From contig NC_015474.1 of the NCBI RefSeq assembly GCF_000211475.1, positions 1,116,001 through 1,180,000 of the forward strand: a stretch of 64,000 nt of DNA, in the 5' to 3' direction. Under the pieces are notes generated by a model, which worked only from the letters and a program-made list of their open reading frames with translations, searched no databases and was not told where the DNA came from. Within the stretch, counting starts at the first letter, position 1, and the number at the start of each line of letters is the position of its first letter. Positions 1 to 9,700 of the stretch are shown one piece after another. This stretch comes from Pyrococcus sp. NA2. GTDB lineage: Archaea > Methanobacteriota_B > Thermococci > Thermococcales > Thermococcaceae. Position numbers and translations under genes: made by a program.

Positions 1-1
1 C

Positions 2-382
2 AACATAATAGATGCCAGAATTCCAGACAATGATGGAGAGCAACCTAAGGACGAGCCAATAGTTGAAGGAGGACCAGTGGCATACTTCGCTACCATACCT
101 ACTAGGGAGATAGTGGAAGAGATGAAGAGAAATGGAATTCCCGCAGTGCTCTCCTACACGGCTGGAACTTACCTTTGTAATTTTGTGATGTACTTAACTT
201 TGCATACATCAGCAACCAAGGGTTATCCTAAAAAAGCGGGCTTCATTCACGTTCCCTACACACCAGATCAGGTTCTTGAGAAGAGGAACACTCCAAGCAT
301 GTCCCTTGATTTAGAAATTAAAGGAGTGGAAATAGCGATAAAGGTTGCTCAGAGCGCGCTACACTCATCACAACTCAGGTAG
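2..382 (+). CDS. pcp: Pyrrolidone-carboxylate peptidase (pyroglutamyl peptidase I), C-terminal part
   Basis: This is a cysteine peptidase of family C15 that removes N-terminal pyroglutamate from peptides. The frame is already open at base 2, so the start and the catalytic glutamate lie before the window; 126 codons are visible, about 60% of the roughly 208-residue family length. The visible part holds the nucleophile cysteine in the context [10 protein letters not shown] and the catalytic histidine in GFIHVPY, both family hallmarks. The GTG at 77 is internal, not a start. The gene ends 19 bases before the convergent glyoxylate reductase gene. Identification is firm. Confidence 0.93.
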   Translation, partial: NIIDARIPDNDGEQPKDEPIVEGGPVAYFATIPTREIVEEMKRNGIPAVLSYTAGTYLCNFVMYLTLHTSATKGYPKKAGFIHVPYTPDQVLEKRNTPSMSLDLEIKGVEIAIKVAQSALHSSQLR

Positions 383-401
383 GGATGGAGTTCATCATCG
401 C

Positions 402-1406
402 TTATTCGAATCCTGGCTTTCTGATTTTTATAACTTCTCTGTTTACTAAGGTCGGTGGGATCTCACCTCTCTTAAAGGCTATTAGGTTCCTTGCAACGAG
501 CTCGGCCATGCCCTCCCTAGCTCCAAAGCTCGCGCTTCCTATGTGTGGAGTCAGGACAACGTTGTCAAGACTGAAGAGTTCCTCATCGTAGTAAGGTTCC
601 TCCTCAAATACATCTAATCCAGCTCCAGCTATCCATCTCTCCTTCAACGCCCTAATTAAAGCCTTTGTATCTACAACCTTCCCCCTTGCCACGTTAATCA
701 ATATTGCGTTCCTCTTCATCAGTTTAAGCCTCTCCTCGTTTATCATGTACATAGTTTCTTTAGTTAGGGGGACCGCAAGGACTACGAAATCACTTTCTCT
801 AAGTAGTTCCTCCAAAGGCTTGAATTCGGCGTTGAGTTCTCTCTCAGCCTCAGGCTTCCTCGTCCTTGAGTAGTATAGGATTCTCATGTTGAAGCCCTTG
901 GCCCTCCTAGCTATAGCTTGTCCTATTCTCCCAAACCCTATTATCCCTATTGTCCTCCCATAGACATCGTAACCTAGGAACCACTTTGGATGCCATGCAA
1001 CTCCCCTCCTCTTCCACTCTCCGCTCCTGACGAACTTATCCCCCTTAACAACGTGCCTTGCCGTGGCTAAGAGCAGGGCAAAGGCTAGGTCAGCTGTTGC
1101 ATCTGTTAGAACATCCGGAGTGTTCGTAACGTATATCCCCCTTTTGGTGGCCTCTTCAACGTCGATATTATCGTAGCCAACTGCATAGTTCGCTATTATT
1201 CTAAGCCTTGGGGCGTTGTCAAGAACTTCTCTGTCTATCTTCTCGCTTAGCATTGTTACCAGGGCATCAACATCTCTAACCTTTCTCAACAACACATCCC
1301 TGGGAATCTCCTTTTCATCTTCCCAAACTTCAACATCAAATTCCTCCTCAAGCATCTTTATTCCAACTTCAGGTATCTCCCTCGTTATCAGTACTTTTGG
1401 CCTCAT
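402..1406 (-). CDS. gyaR: Glyoxylate/hydroxypyruvate reductase, D-2-hydroxyacid dehydrogenase family
   Basis: A cytosolic NAD(P)H-dependent enzyme that reduces glyoxylate and hydroxypyruvate. The 334-residue product matches the Pyrococcus GyaR length. It carries the Rossmann motif GFGRIG near residues 157-162, the substrate arginine in NVARGKVVD, the glutamate in DVFEEEP and the general-acid histidine in TPHIGSAS. The start is ATG at 1406, because GGTGA lies 5 bases upstream; a longer TTG version from 1418 would place the start inside that ribosome binding site. It is transcribed divergently from the helical-repeat gene at 1467. The function follows from strong family resemblance. Confidence 0.94.
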   Translation of the reverse strand: MRPKVLITREIPEVGIKMLEEEFDVEVWEDEKEIPRDVLLRKVRDVDALVTMLSEKIDREVLDNAPRLRIIANYAVGYDNIDVEEATKRGIYVTNTPDVLTDATADLAFALLLATARHVVKGDKFVRSGEWKRRGVAWHPKWFLGYDVYGRTIGIIGFGRIGQAIARRAKGFNMRILYYSRTRKPEAERELNAEFKPLEELLRESDFVVLAVPLTKETMYMINEERLKLMKRNAILINVARGKVVDTKALIRALKERWIAGAGLDVFEEEPYYDEELFSLDNVVLTPHIGSASFGAREGMAELVARNLIAFKRGEIPPTLVNREVIKIRKPGFE

Positions 1407-1466
1407 GGGTTTCACCAATTAGAGCTTGGCAGATTCCTTAAAAAGCATGAAGGAGATATTGAGCTG

Positions 1467-2486
1467 ATGATAGGTGATCTCCTGAAGGTCAGGAAGTTAC
1501 TTGAGGAGGGGGAGATTGAGAGAGCAATAAGAGTTGCTGATGAAATTGAAGATGCTTATTGGAGATCATATGCTCTTAAGTGGATAGCCCAGGAGTTGGC
1601 TAAAGAAAATCCTGAAAAGGCTAGGGAAGTTGCAATGTCAATTCCAATAAGTTCCCTTAGAAGGGATGCCCTTCTCTACGTGGTTTATGAGCTGGCTGAA
1701 AGCGGTGAATTCAGGGAGGCGATACTTACAGCTAAGGCAATTAAGGATGCATACACCAAGAAGAAAGCCTTAAGGAAGATAAGCAATGAAGTAGCCGAAG
1801 TCTTGAAGAAGAGCAATGTTCTCGAGATAAGCCTTAGCGAGCTGGGGATAGATGAAGAGGACATACCCCTTCTTGAGCCTCTTCCCGAAGGCATTAGATA
1901 CGAAAAGGGTAAGTTAATCCTAACCAAGGACGTCTCCATAGTTAAAGGAGTTGAAATTGAGTCTAAAGACGTTGTTGAGGTGAGTGGGGCTAAAACTGGA
2001 AAGAGGGAAAATGTTGAAAGTTTGGAGGTAGAGGAGGAAATCTCGTACGAAAATATTCCCGAACCATTTAGATCCTCCTATATAGAGGATCTCGCCCTAA
2101 AGAAACTTGAAGAGGGGAACGTTGAGGAAGCTACAAAACTACTTGAAGAGGTTAAGATAGCTGGAACTCTGCCAAGGCTACTCTTCTTTATTGGGAAATG
2201 CAATGACTTAAGGAAGGTAGTTAGACCAATAGATAAGCTGTTATTGGCTTACAGGGCCTTCCTCCTCTATCCATATGAGGAGGCCTTTAGTATATTTGCA
2301 ACACTCTTTACTGATTTACTTGAAAAGAATCCCTGGAAGTTCATTAGATTGTTAAAGTTTCTATCCTTTGAATTGCTTGCTGAAGGTAAGAAGATGGGAA
2401 ATGAAAAACTAGTTAAAGTCTCGAGGATGTTATTCAGCGAGGCTCAGCGCCAAAGTTCAAGCTTCTCTATGAATCTCTTTGCGTAG
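1467..2486 (+). CDS. Alpha-helical repeat protein (TPR-like hairpins), function unknown
   Basis: I do not recognise a named family. The 339-residue product starts with tandem helical hairpins of 30-35 residues with a pattern resembling A-x-x-I-x-D-x-x-x-R-x-x-A-L-x-x-I-A (residues 1-110), then a charged, less regular stretch (115-200), then more helices. It has no signal peptide, membrane segment or catalytic motif, so it is probably a cytosolic scaffold. The repeat style recurs in the 442-residue protein encoded at 30383-31711 on the other strand, and the two look like paralogs. The start ATG has AAGGAG upstream. The last 43 bases overlap the convergent CBS gene. Confidence 0.75.
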   Translation: MIGDLLKVRKLLEEGEIERAIRVADEIEDAYWRSYALKWIAQELAKENPEKAREVAMSIPISSLRRDALLYVVYELAESGEFREAILTAKAIKDAYTKKKALRKISNEVAEVLKKSNVLEISLSELGIDEEDIPLLEPLPEGIRYEKGKLILTKDVSIVKGVEIESKDVVEVSGAKTGKRENVESLEVEEEISYENIPEPFRSSYIEDLALKKLEEGNVEEATKLLEEVKIAGTLPRLLFFIGKCNDLRKVVRPIDKLLLAYRAFLLYPYEEAFSIFATLFTDLLEKNPWKFIRLLKFLSFELLAEGKKMGNEKLVKVSRMLFSEAQRQSSSFSMNLFA

Positions 2487-3622
2487 CGTATATCTCTCTC
2501 TAGCTCAGCCTTCTGAAGGAGCTGTCTCTCTATTGCCCTTATTGCATCATGAACTGCTTGGATAGCTCCCCAAGTTTCACCTCTAGCGATGAATACTCCC
2601 CTGTCTGTGACAACCCTCATTCTAGCTTGGTACAGGTGAACTCCCCTGAACTTCTCGTTGAACCTCCTAATGTACAGGTATATTATTCCCTCGTTGCCCA
2701 GGAGATCTGAATAACCATCGACGAATTTCTTTATGTCGTTGATTATCCTCTCCCTCGTGAACTCGCTTAATGCCGATGCATCTCCACCGAGCTGTAGGTA
2801 GAACCTAGCTTCCTTCTCGACCATCCTTGAAATTGGAAGTAACAGGTCCTTTACCGTTAGAATTCCAACGACCTTGTTGTTCTCATCGACGACTACTAGC
2901 CCGTCTATGTTGTTGTCCTTCATGGTTGCTACTGCCTCTCTAACGCTTGCATCAGGTAGTATCGTTATGACTCCCCTTATCATGGCTTCTCTAAGCTTCA
3001 TGCTGAAGGGCGGTATTTTCTCTCCTACGAGCTCTCCTGCCTGGGCCCTGAACCTTGGTTTTATGAATCTCAGGATCAAGTCGTGGAGCGTTACCAGGCC
3101 TTCAAGCTTTCCTTCTTCATCAACTATAGGTATCCTTGATATTCCATGGTCTCTCATTACTGCCAAGGCCTTCGCAACGGTATCCTCTGGGGTTAGTGTT
3201 ATAACTTCCTTAGTCATGAATTCCTCGACTTTCTTCTTTCCAAACTCTTCCGCGACGACTCTCTCGAGCAGTGCAATATCGTTTATGACTCCTATTATTT
3301 CAGCCTTACTCTCTCCCACGGGCAGTGATCTCAAGTCCGTTTCCAGGAGTAACTTGGCGGCATGACTAAGATCATCAGTAGGTTTCAACACGGGGGCCGG
3401 CTTGTAAACATCTCTAACTTTGGCCTTCGTTGGATCCCATTTTAAGTGGGATCTTATGATTAAATCCTGTGTAAGAACACCCTTGTACACGTTACCATCA
3501 AACACGAGAATTAGATCAGGATCCTCCTTTTCAATTATTCCAATTGCCTCAGAAAGAGGCGCACTTATATCTATCTTTGCATACCTATCTGTCATAACCT
3601 CTTGGACTTGAATTCCTACCAT
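2444..3622 (-). CDS. Four-CBS-domain protein with C-terminal HPF/RaiA-like domain
   Basis: The 392-residue protein has two Bateman pairs: CBS domains at about 1-57, 68-125, 133-190 and 213-270, each with the usual beta-alpha-beta-beta-alpha pattern and V-x-D-V/M-x-T/K starts. CBS pairs usually bind adenine nucleotides. Residues about 295-380 read as helix, two long strands, then a helix ending in AIRAIERQLLQK, which resembles the ribosome hibernation factor (HPF/RaiA) fold. I infer a nucleotide-sensing protein acting on ribosomes or RNA; this is not proven by sequence. The start is firm, with GGAGGTGG seven bases upstream. Confidence 0.85.
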   Translation of the reverse strand: MVGIQVQEVMTDRYAKIDISAPLSEAIGIIEKEDPDLILVFDGNVYKGVLTQDLIIRSHLKWDPTKAKVRDVYKPAPVLKPTDDLSHAAKLLLETDLRSLPVGESKAEIIGVINDIALLERVVAEEFGKKKVEEFMTKEVITLTPEDTVAKALAVMRDHGISRIPIVDEEGKLEGLVTLHDLILRFIKPRFRAQAGELVGEKIPPFSMKLREAMIRGVITILPDASVREAVATMKDNNIDGLVVVDENNKVVGILTVKDLLLPISRMVEKEARFYLQLGGDASALSEFTRERIINDIKKFVDGYSDLLGNEGIIYLYIRRFNEKFRGVHLYQARMRVVTDRGVFIARGETWGAIQAVHDAIRAIERQLLQKAELERDIRYAKRFIEKLELWR

Positions 3623-3720
3623 TCTTAACCACCTCCAAACAATTTTATTTTAGTTCTCCCTGCATTTAAACCTGTTGATCCTCATAAAATTTTAGTAAAT
3701 AAAGGTTAATAAAAGTTTCG

Positions 3721-4137
3721 TCAGACAAGTTCCTTTCCAGTTGACGTCATAACTAACTTCCCGTGTTTAACTCCTTTAAGACTCAAAAGCCTATCCGCTA
3801 TCATCTTTATCTTCTTGGCCTCGCCCTTGACAACTATAACCTCGAGGCAGTTATGCTCATCCATATGGACGTGAAGGCTCGAAATTATCTCGTCTAAGTA
3901 CTCATGCTGAAGATCAAGCAAGGCCTTCACGACGTCTCCTTCATCATGGTTGTAAACGATTGTTATCGTTCCAGCGACTTCTTCGTTCCCCACTTCCCAC
4001 TCATGCCTTATTATGAAATCCCTGATGAGATCCCTTATTGCCTCGCTTCTGTTTTCATATCCAATTTCCTCTATTATCTGATCAAACTTCTTCAGAAGCT
4101 CTGATGGGATTGAAATACTAAACCTCACGAGCTCCAC
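3721..4137 (-). CDS. nikR: Nickel-responsive transcriptional regulator NikR
   Basis: A 138-residue ribbon-helix-helix repressor. The N-terminal DNA-binding domain (residues 2-45) contains [11 protein letters not shown] and the helix [12 protein letters not shown]. The C-terminal ACT-like domain keeps the square-planar nickel ligands: H78, H89 and H91 in LHVH, and C97 in HNCLEV. In the family, nickel binding drives repression of nickel uptake genes; no such gene is in the window. The start is GTG at 4137 with GGGTGGGG four bases upstream. A longer frame reaching 4287 runs into the tRNA-Glu gene and must be rejected. An AT-rich TATA-like stretch (about 4168-4176) precedes it. Confidence 0.92.
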   Translation of the reverse strand: MELVRFSISIPSELLKKFDQIIEEIGYENRSEAIRDLIRDFIIRHEWEVGNEEVAGTITIVYNHDEGDVVKALLDLQHEYLDEIISSLHVHMDEHNCLEVIVVKGEAKKIKMIADRLLSLKGVKHGKLVMTSTGKELV

Positions 4138-4189
4138 GTTACCCCACCCAAAGGGTTTGGGCATGGGTTTATTTAAATTCGTTCGAAAG

Positions 4190-4199
4190 GTTTTTAAAT
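4190..4199 (+). promoter_or_regulatory. TATA box of tRNA-Glu
   Basis: The stretch GTTTTTAAATGG lies about 30 bases before the tRNA 5' end, the usual archaeal TATA spacing for a stable RNA. Confidence 0.5.
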
Positions 4200-4227
4200 G
4201 GATAGTTAAGGACATGCTAATGGGCGC

Positions 4228-4305
4228 GCCCCGGTGGTGTAGCCCGGTCAAACATGCGGGCCTTTCGAGCCCGCGCCCCGGGTTCAAATCCCGGCCGGGG
4301 CACCA
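4228..4305 (+). tRNA. tRNA-Glu (anticodon UUC)
   Basis: A 78-base cloverleaf. The acceptor stem GCCCCGG pairs with CCGGGGC, the anticodon stem CGGGC/GCCCG encloses the loop CTTTCGA (anticodon TTC), and the T arm is CCGGG-TTCAAAT-CCCGG. The discriminator base is A and the CCA end is encoded. It lies between nikR and a small disordered stretch, on the opposite strand to both neighbours. Confidence 0.96.
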
Positions 4306-4320
4306 GAATTTTATTAGTTC

Positions 4321-4494
4321 TCATTCATCAGCCTCTCTAAACATTTTGCTAAGCCCTTCTCTCATTTCATCTACAGTCTTGTCAATATCCTTCGCAAGAT
4401 CTGCCATCTCCTTAACAAAGTCTTCGAGACTTCTAATCACGTATCCCCTCCTTGTTTTAGCAATCACAACTTCGTCTCCAACTTTCCTCGTCAC
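4321..4494 (-). CDS. Small ORF resembling the C-terminal half of an AbrB/SpoVT-type protein, possibly truncated
   Basis: A 57-residue frame beginning at GTG, with GGGGA about eight bases upstream. It starts TRKVGDEVVIAKTRRGYVIR, which resembles the second half of an AbrB swapped-hairpin domain, and continues as a charged helix (EMADLAKDIDKTVDEMREGL). The usual first half of such a domain is not seen upstream in any frame, so this may be a truncated antitoxin-like gene. The preceding frame ends in TGA overlapping the GTG (GTGA), as in coupled genes, but I recognise nothing in it. Assignment is tentative. Confidence 0.4.
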   Translation of the reverse strand: MTRKVGDEVVIAKTRRGYVIRSLEDFVKEMADLAKDIDKTVDEMREGLSKMFREADE

Positions 4495-4720
4495 TTGTCA
4501 TTCCCCAGATTGTAGTATTCAATTTTGCATGATAAATGTTTATTGCATTGCCAGGTTTTGTAGTTTGTTTCTCCCATCCTTGAGATGACGGGGACTTGTG
4601 GAGAAAGCTTCGCTCTACGTTCTAGACCTTACCCCTTTTCTTTGCCTCTTGCCTTGCCTGTGAATCTTAGCCTTGACTAATCCTATCATCAAATTTTAGA
4701 AAAACTAATAGCTCTTCAGC
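4495..4720. other. Gene-poor stretch with an inverted repeat
   Basis: No convincing gene is visible here. An inverted repeat, TTTCTCC at 4568-4574 and GGAGAAA at 4600-4606, encloses a GC-richer loop. Several short frames end here without good starts. Together with the truncated-looking ORF and the adjacent tRNA gene this could be the scar of a lost element, but no transposase is recognisable. Confidence 0.35.
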
Positions 4721-6256
4721 CTAATTTGACGGAGCTTTCAGGATGTAAAATTCTCCCCAATGGAATACAACTTTGAAGTCATCGCTGAAATTGCTGATGG
4801 TGACGTTATACTTCTCTTCAACGAATGGGCATAGGATTACGTACTTAATTCCGTACTTCTCTATTATTTCTTCCCTTTTCCTGGGATTCGTGAAGAACTC
4901 TTGGATGTCTTTCCTTCTTTGTTCCATGTTCAGAAAGGGATTTCCGTGTCCATATGTTACAGCAACTACTGGTCTTCCGGTAAAGCCAGCTATCCATTCC
5001 AAGGTGTAGGGATAGCCGATCAAGTAGTCATCCCTCAGAGTATTCTCGTTAATCCACTTGGAAACCTCTACGAGGCCCTTAGTGTAATTGCCAGCCAAAT
5101 CTTCAAAGTTCACGTATGTGTAGGTTGGGAGCGTTGGGGGAGTGCTCGGGTTGTGGAAGTTATATTGAACAAACGATATCGACCCATATAGTATTATACT
5201 CAGCGAGAGCCCATAAAGAACTAGCTTCCTGTTCTTTATGCTTGACAATGCGTAAAAATACAGTAGTAGGTAAGTGTAATGGAGGGGAATGGCAAACCTC
5301 GACGGGAAAATTCTAATCCCTGCAACGAGAAACATTAGGGATGGTATTAAGTTAACTCCTATCCCACTGCCAATCATAACTAGGATGAAGCGCCAGAATT
5401 CGTCCCTACTCCTGGGGAGCCACAGGGTCAAAATTATTAGAGGGAGCGCCCATATCGGAGGAGCAATTCTTTTAATGGCGTTGGAAAGGTAAAGATCACT
5501 TGACCATACTCCCTCAACCATTAGAGAGGCTCCTGGCTCGATGTGAGCTAAGACATTAGCTAGGAATGGGGAAAATGTGAGGAGTGCCACGAAAGGAATT
5601 AGGAGTAGGGACTTGCTCTTCTTGAGGATGGCGTAGACAAATGCCCCGACAAGGACTGGTAGGGTTGCTCCATAATGGCTCCATAGCATTAGCCCTAAGA
5701 TTACCCCAGCGCAAACCAAGTGCCTACTTTTTCCGCTCCTCTGGTATCTGAGAACTTCGAGGTAGAATAAGGGAAGGAAGATTGGAATCAGGCCCTTTGG
5801 ATTGGGGAAGAGCTGAGATTTTAGGATTAAGAATGAGAGTGAGCCTAAGAGAATTCCAGCGTTCAGCTCTTCACCAAGCCTGTACCAGGATAGCACCATT
5901 AGCACTGCGAATATAAGCGGCGTCCATATCATGAGGCTCCAGATTGAGATGTGGGTGAGCTTTGCTAGCAGGGCTATCAGGGAGTGGTACAGGAATGGAT
6001 ACCAGTTTGGATAAACGTTATAGTGCTGGTCAAGGAATGGGTTTCTCCCCAGGTATATCCCCCTTACCATTGCCATGTGTATTATCGTGTCCCCTCCGTT
6101 TCCACCAACTGGGATCTTCCTACCATATATAACCAAGAAGTTGACGGCAAATGCAACGAAGAGAAGCAAAATCAGGTCAGGCTTTCTAAAAATTAAAAGC
6201 GGAAGGTCAGACGACTGTTTACTCATCATCTCCTCAGCACTCGGCAAAGTCATCAT
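4721..6256 (-). CDS. Multi-spanning membrane glycosyltransferase-like protein (GT-C type)
   Basis: About 511 residues with roughly ten to twelve hydrophobic segments in the first 390 residues and a soluble C-terminal domain of about 120 residues. The first extracytoplasmic loop holds GGNGGDTIIHM followed by NPFLDQHYNVYP, a layout typical of GT-C lipid-sugar transferases, where an acidic residue in loop 1 is catalytic. I infer transfer of a sugar from a dolichol carrier; the substrate is unknown. The gene follows aIF2-beta by a few bases. The start is uncertain: ATGATG at 6256/6253 directly after the aIF2-beta stop, or ATG at 6229/6226 close behind GAGGAG. Confidence 0.72.
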   Translation of the reverse strand: MMTLPSAEEMMSKQSSDLPLLIFRKPDLILLLFVAFAVNFLVIYGRKIPVGGNGGDTIIHMAMVRGIYLGRNPFLDQHYNVYPNWYPFLYHSLIALLAKLTHISIWSLMIWTPLIFAVLMVLSWYRLGEELNAGILLGSLSFLILKSQLFPNPKGLIPIFLPLFYLEVLRYQRSGKSRHLVCAGVILGLMLWSHYGATLPVLVGAFVYAILKKSKSLLLIPFVALLTFSPFLANVLAHIEPGASLMVEGVWSSDLYLSNAIKRIAPPIWALPLIILTLWLPRSRDEFWRFILVMIGSGIGVNLIPSLMFLVAGIRIFPSRFAIPLHYTYLLLYFYALSSIKNRKLVLYGLSLSIILYGSISFVQYNFHNPSTPPTLPTYTYVNFEDLAGNYTKGLVEVSKWINENTLRDDYLIGYPYTLEWIAGFTGRPVVAVTYGHGNPFLNMEQRRKDIQEFFTNPRKREEIIEKYGIKYVILCPFVEEKYNVTISNFSDDFKVVFHWGEFYILKAPSN

Positions 6257-6260
6257 CCAG

Positions 6261-6683
6261 CTAGAGGTGCTGAATCGGAGTTTCCGCACCGCAGGCCTCA
6301 CACTTAAGGAAGTAGAACCTGTCCCTCTTAATGATTTTCGTATCTGGGCTTCCACACACGGGACAAATGACGTATTCCTTTATGTACTTCTTAAGTTTGT
6401 TTGCAATTAAGTATGGAGTGAACCTCCCTTGGAGGACTACCCTTCTTCCTTCCAGCGTTCCAGCGGTTGCTATCTCTCTAAGCAGGAACTTCAATAAATG
6501 CTGTGGATCCCTGTTCAAGGCTTCAGCTATGTCCTTAAAGTTCTCTATTATCGTCTTGTTGCCCTCTATTGTGACGAGAGCTCCTGGAACCTCAAAACGT
6601 GATTTGTGATGCTTAACGTTCTCAGGTAACTCTTCATAGGCCTTCTCAAGTAGCTTTTCGTAATCATAATAATCTATCTCCAT
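6261..6683 (-). CDS. eif2b: Translation initiation factor aIF2 beta subunit
   Basis: A 140-residue subunit of the heterotrimeric GTPase aIF2, which brings initiator Met-tRNA to the small ribosomal subunit. An N-terminal helix (residues 1-20) is expected to contact the gamma subunit, followed by the central alpha-beta domain and a C-terminal zinc ribbon with C107, C110, C128 and C131. The start ATG has GGAGGTGA six bases upstream. It lies 42 bases after mcm in the same direction, a gene pairing typical of Thermococcales that couples replication and translation genes. Confidence 0.96.
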   Translation of the reverse strand: MEIDYYDYEKLLEKAYEELPENVKHHKSRFEVPGALVTIEGNKTIIENFKDIAEALNRDPQHLLKFLLREIATAGTLEGRRVVLQGRFTPYLIANKLKKYIKEYVICPVCGSPDTKIIKRDRFYFLKCEACGAETPIQHL

Positions 6684-6725
6684 TTAGCTCACCTCCCTAA
6701 CTCCTTGCCCTGGATGCTATATAAA

Positions 6726-9700
6726 TTAGACGGTTCTGTAGTAGCCAGTCTCGGGCATGTAGATTTGTCCTCCAATGAGTAACTTCTCAAGTATCTCCCT
6801 AGCCTCATTCTTATCTATTCCAACTTTCATTGCTTCCTCAAGTATGTCTTCAACCTTTGCTCCCCTCTCACTTGTTCTCTCGAGCTTCTTTATTATGTCA
6901 AGTATCTTCTCAACCTTGCTTAGCTTCCTTGCACTTTGACCAACTTCAAGAATTGTCACATCTAATTGACCTGCCTCGTCAACTGCGATCTGCCTTAGGG
7001 TGTATTCCATCAGCTTTATCGCTTCCCTCGCATCTTCTCTGGTAACTATCGGGCTCAATCTCATCCTAGCATGGGCCTCACTCAGCCTTATTAAGGCCTC
7101 AAGCTGTCTTGCAGTTATTGGAATTGGTTTTATCTCATCTTCGCTACTCTTCTTTGCACTTTTCCTCATCTTTACATAATACTTCTGTATCTCCTCCATG
7201 GCCTCCTCGCTTATCACGGGATGGACGTTCTTCCTTGCGTAGGCTATGTACTTCCTAAGCAGATCATGCGGTATCTTCGGAGTGACAACCTCGCTCTCTC
7301 CCCTCCTAACTCTTAGGATGTGCCTAGCTATCTCGCTGTCGAGCTTCTCATCGGGCTCATCCATGAGGACGAATATCAGGTCGAATCTGCTTAATAGAGT
7401 TGGTGGTAAGTCTATCTGCTCGGAAATCCTCTTCATCTTGTTGAATCTTCCATGCTTTGGATTTGCAGCCGCTATAACCGTTGTTCTGGCGTTCAGTGTT
7501 GCTGTTATTCCGGCCTTCGATAAGCTTATTGTCTGTTGCTCAAGGGCCTCATGAATCACGCTCCTATCCCTGTCGCTCATCTTGTCAAGCTCATCTATCA
7601 ATGCATAGCCTCCATCTGCTAGCACAAGTGCTCCAGCCTCGAGAACCCAGCCTCCAGTGAACTCATCCCTAACGACTGCAGCAGTGTTATGAACTATGAA
7701 GCCGTTTGCTATGAAGTTGTGGCTACCTTCAACCGTTAAATCATAAACATACTCAGGAGAATCCACAAGCTCAACCTTCGTTACCCTCTCCCATCCGATG
7801 TCCGATTCAATGATCTCCTTAATCTTCATTACTTTCTCTTTCACGATCTCGTGAACATCACTTGCATCACTTAGGATAATAAGAAGTTCATTTTTCTCCT
7901 TCCCCTTGGCGTTTTCTAGCTTTTTCAGAAGTTCTTCATAAGTCTCTTCTCTCCCTGGGACCCTCATCTTTGAAATATCTGCCTTCTGGATACTTTCAAG
8001 TGTCTCCTTTACTTCCTCTAAGTTAACATCAATCCCATACAAGTTAGCCAACTCAACTATTGTCTTCCTGATCCTAGGGATTATCTTCTCTCCAGTTAAT
8101 GTTCCTACGTATGCGCCGGGTCTTATATTTCCTGCTTCTATCCATGAGTACTCTCCATTTTCAAGGGTGAGCAATTTCGTCTCGCTTGTAAGTGCTATAC
8201 TCCTTCCACTTTCCGTTGTTACCTTTACAAGCTTCTCTGGAGCCCTTAGCTTCCACACCCTACTTGCTGGGGAGCAAATGACTTTTCCTCCTTTAAACGT
8301 TCTTACTTTTCCCAAGTAAGGGGCAAAGCTAATTCCCATTTTGTATTTTATCTCTCCAACTTCTCTCATCCATTCCTCAACAAGCTTTCCTATTTCCCTC
8401 TCCCCTTTATCAGTCAATACCTTAGTATCTGGAGCAACGCATAGGCCTGCGGCTGAGCTACTTTTACCTGAAGTGTATATCGCTCTTGGAGCTAGGTTTG
8501 CTACATACCTGAGCAATTGGCTGTTGTGGACTATAAGGTCATTTGCTATGAAGTTGTGATGCTCTGGAACCTGTAGATCATAGACCCAGGGATTCTTTGG
8601 TTTATACTCCTCTATCTCAACGACCTCATCCCAGAATATATCAGAATTTAAGAGCAATTCTTCAAGTTCCTCGTCACAAGTTTCGGGAATGTTAACTGGA
8701 TCGTTATCTTCCCTGGGTGTTGCTATCTTGTCTCCAATTCTGAGCTCTGTCGCTTTCCTAGTTTTGAATGTGCCATCTTCGAATGTGAAAAATGGGTGAG
8801 TTGGGGTTACCTTTATCTCTCTTCCCTTTTTAGTTCTAATCTTCAGCATCCTTTCAGGCGCTGTTCTCTTCCATGCTATGTTGGCTTTTACCTTTCTTAT
8901 CTTGAGAGTTCTTGAGTCTAAGGCGTACACTTCAAGATCAATTGGGGCATAAAATCCATCATCGATTCTCTGTAATCTTCCTTCTTTTTCGGCCTTCTTT
9001 ATTGCTTTCTCCACTATCTCTCCAATTTTCTTTCTACTTCCATCTCCCAGGATAACCTCAGTCTCATAATCAACACACTTCGCAACTCCAGGATCCCCAA
9101 CCAGTAGAACGTGTATGTCTCCTCTAAGCCTTGTTCCATCGGGCAAAGTTCTTGAAACGCCTCCGAACAATGCAAGGGCTATTCCCTTCTTAACCTCCTT
9201 GTATCCATAAATTGCCGGTGCTATTGAGTCAACTATTGCCGAGACTATGTCTTTCCTCTTTGCCAGTTCTCTGATTTTCTGCTCTTCTTCCGGGGATATC
9301 TCGAGTTCTTCCAGTTCTTTGCTTACGGGTTCTATATGGTTGACCTCTATTACCTTTTTGAATGTTGGAACTTTTTCCCTCTTCTCCTGGATGACCCTGA
9401 GTATGCCGACGACTATTACCCTATCTCCTGGCATTGCGGTGTCGACTATATCATCTAGGAGTATACCATCTATGAAACGTGGCATCTGTCCTCCTCTTAG
9501 AGTTTCTGGCCTGTCTTGGATTCTAAACATCTGGAAATTGACGAACTTGCTCTTTTCGACGTCGAGCTGGACATTCTTACTTCCACACTGTTCACACTTC
9601 TTCACGGATACAAATCCCTCATAGGGCCTTTGAGGAACGACCATCTCATACCCACAATCCTTACAGACGAAAACTGCCACGGAAACGAATGGTTTTATTT

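Noticed and set aside
4138-4287. N-terminal extension of nikR
   Set aside because: It runs through tRNA-Glu on the opposite strand; GTG 4137 has its own binding site and matches the family length.
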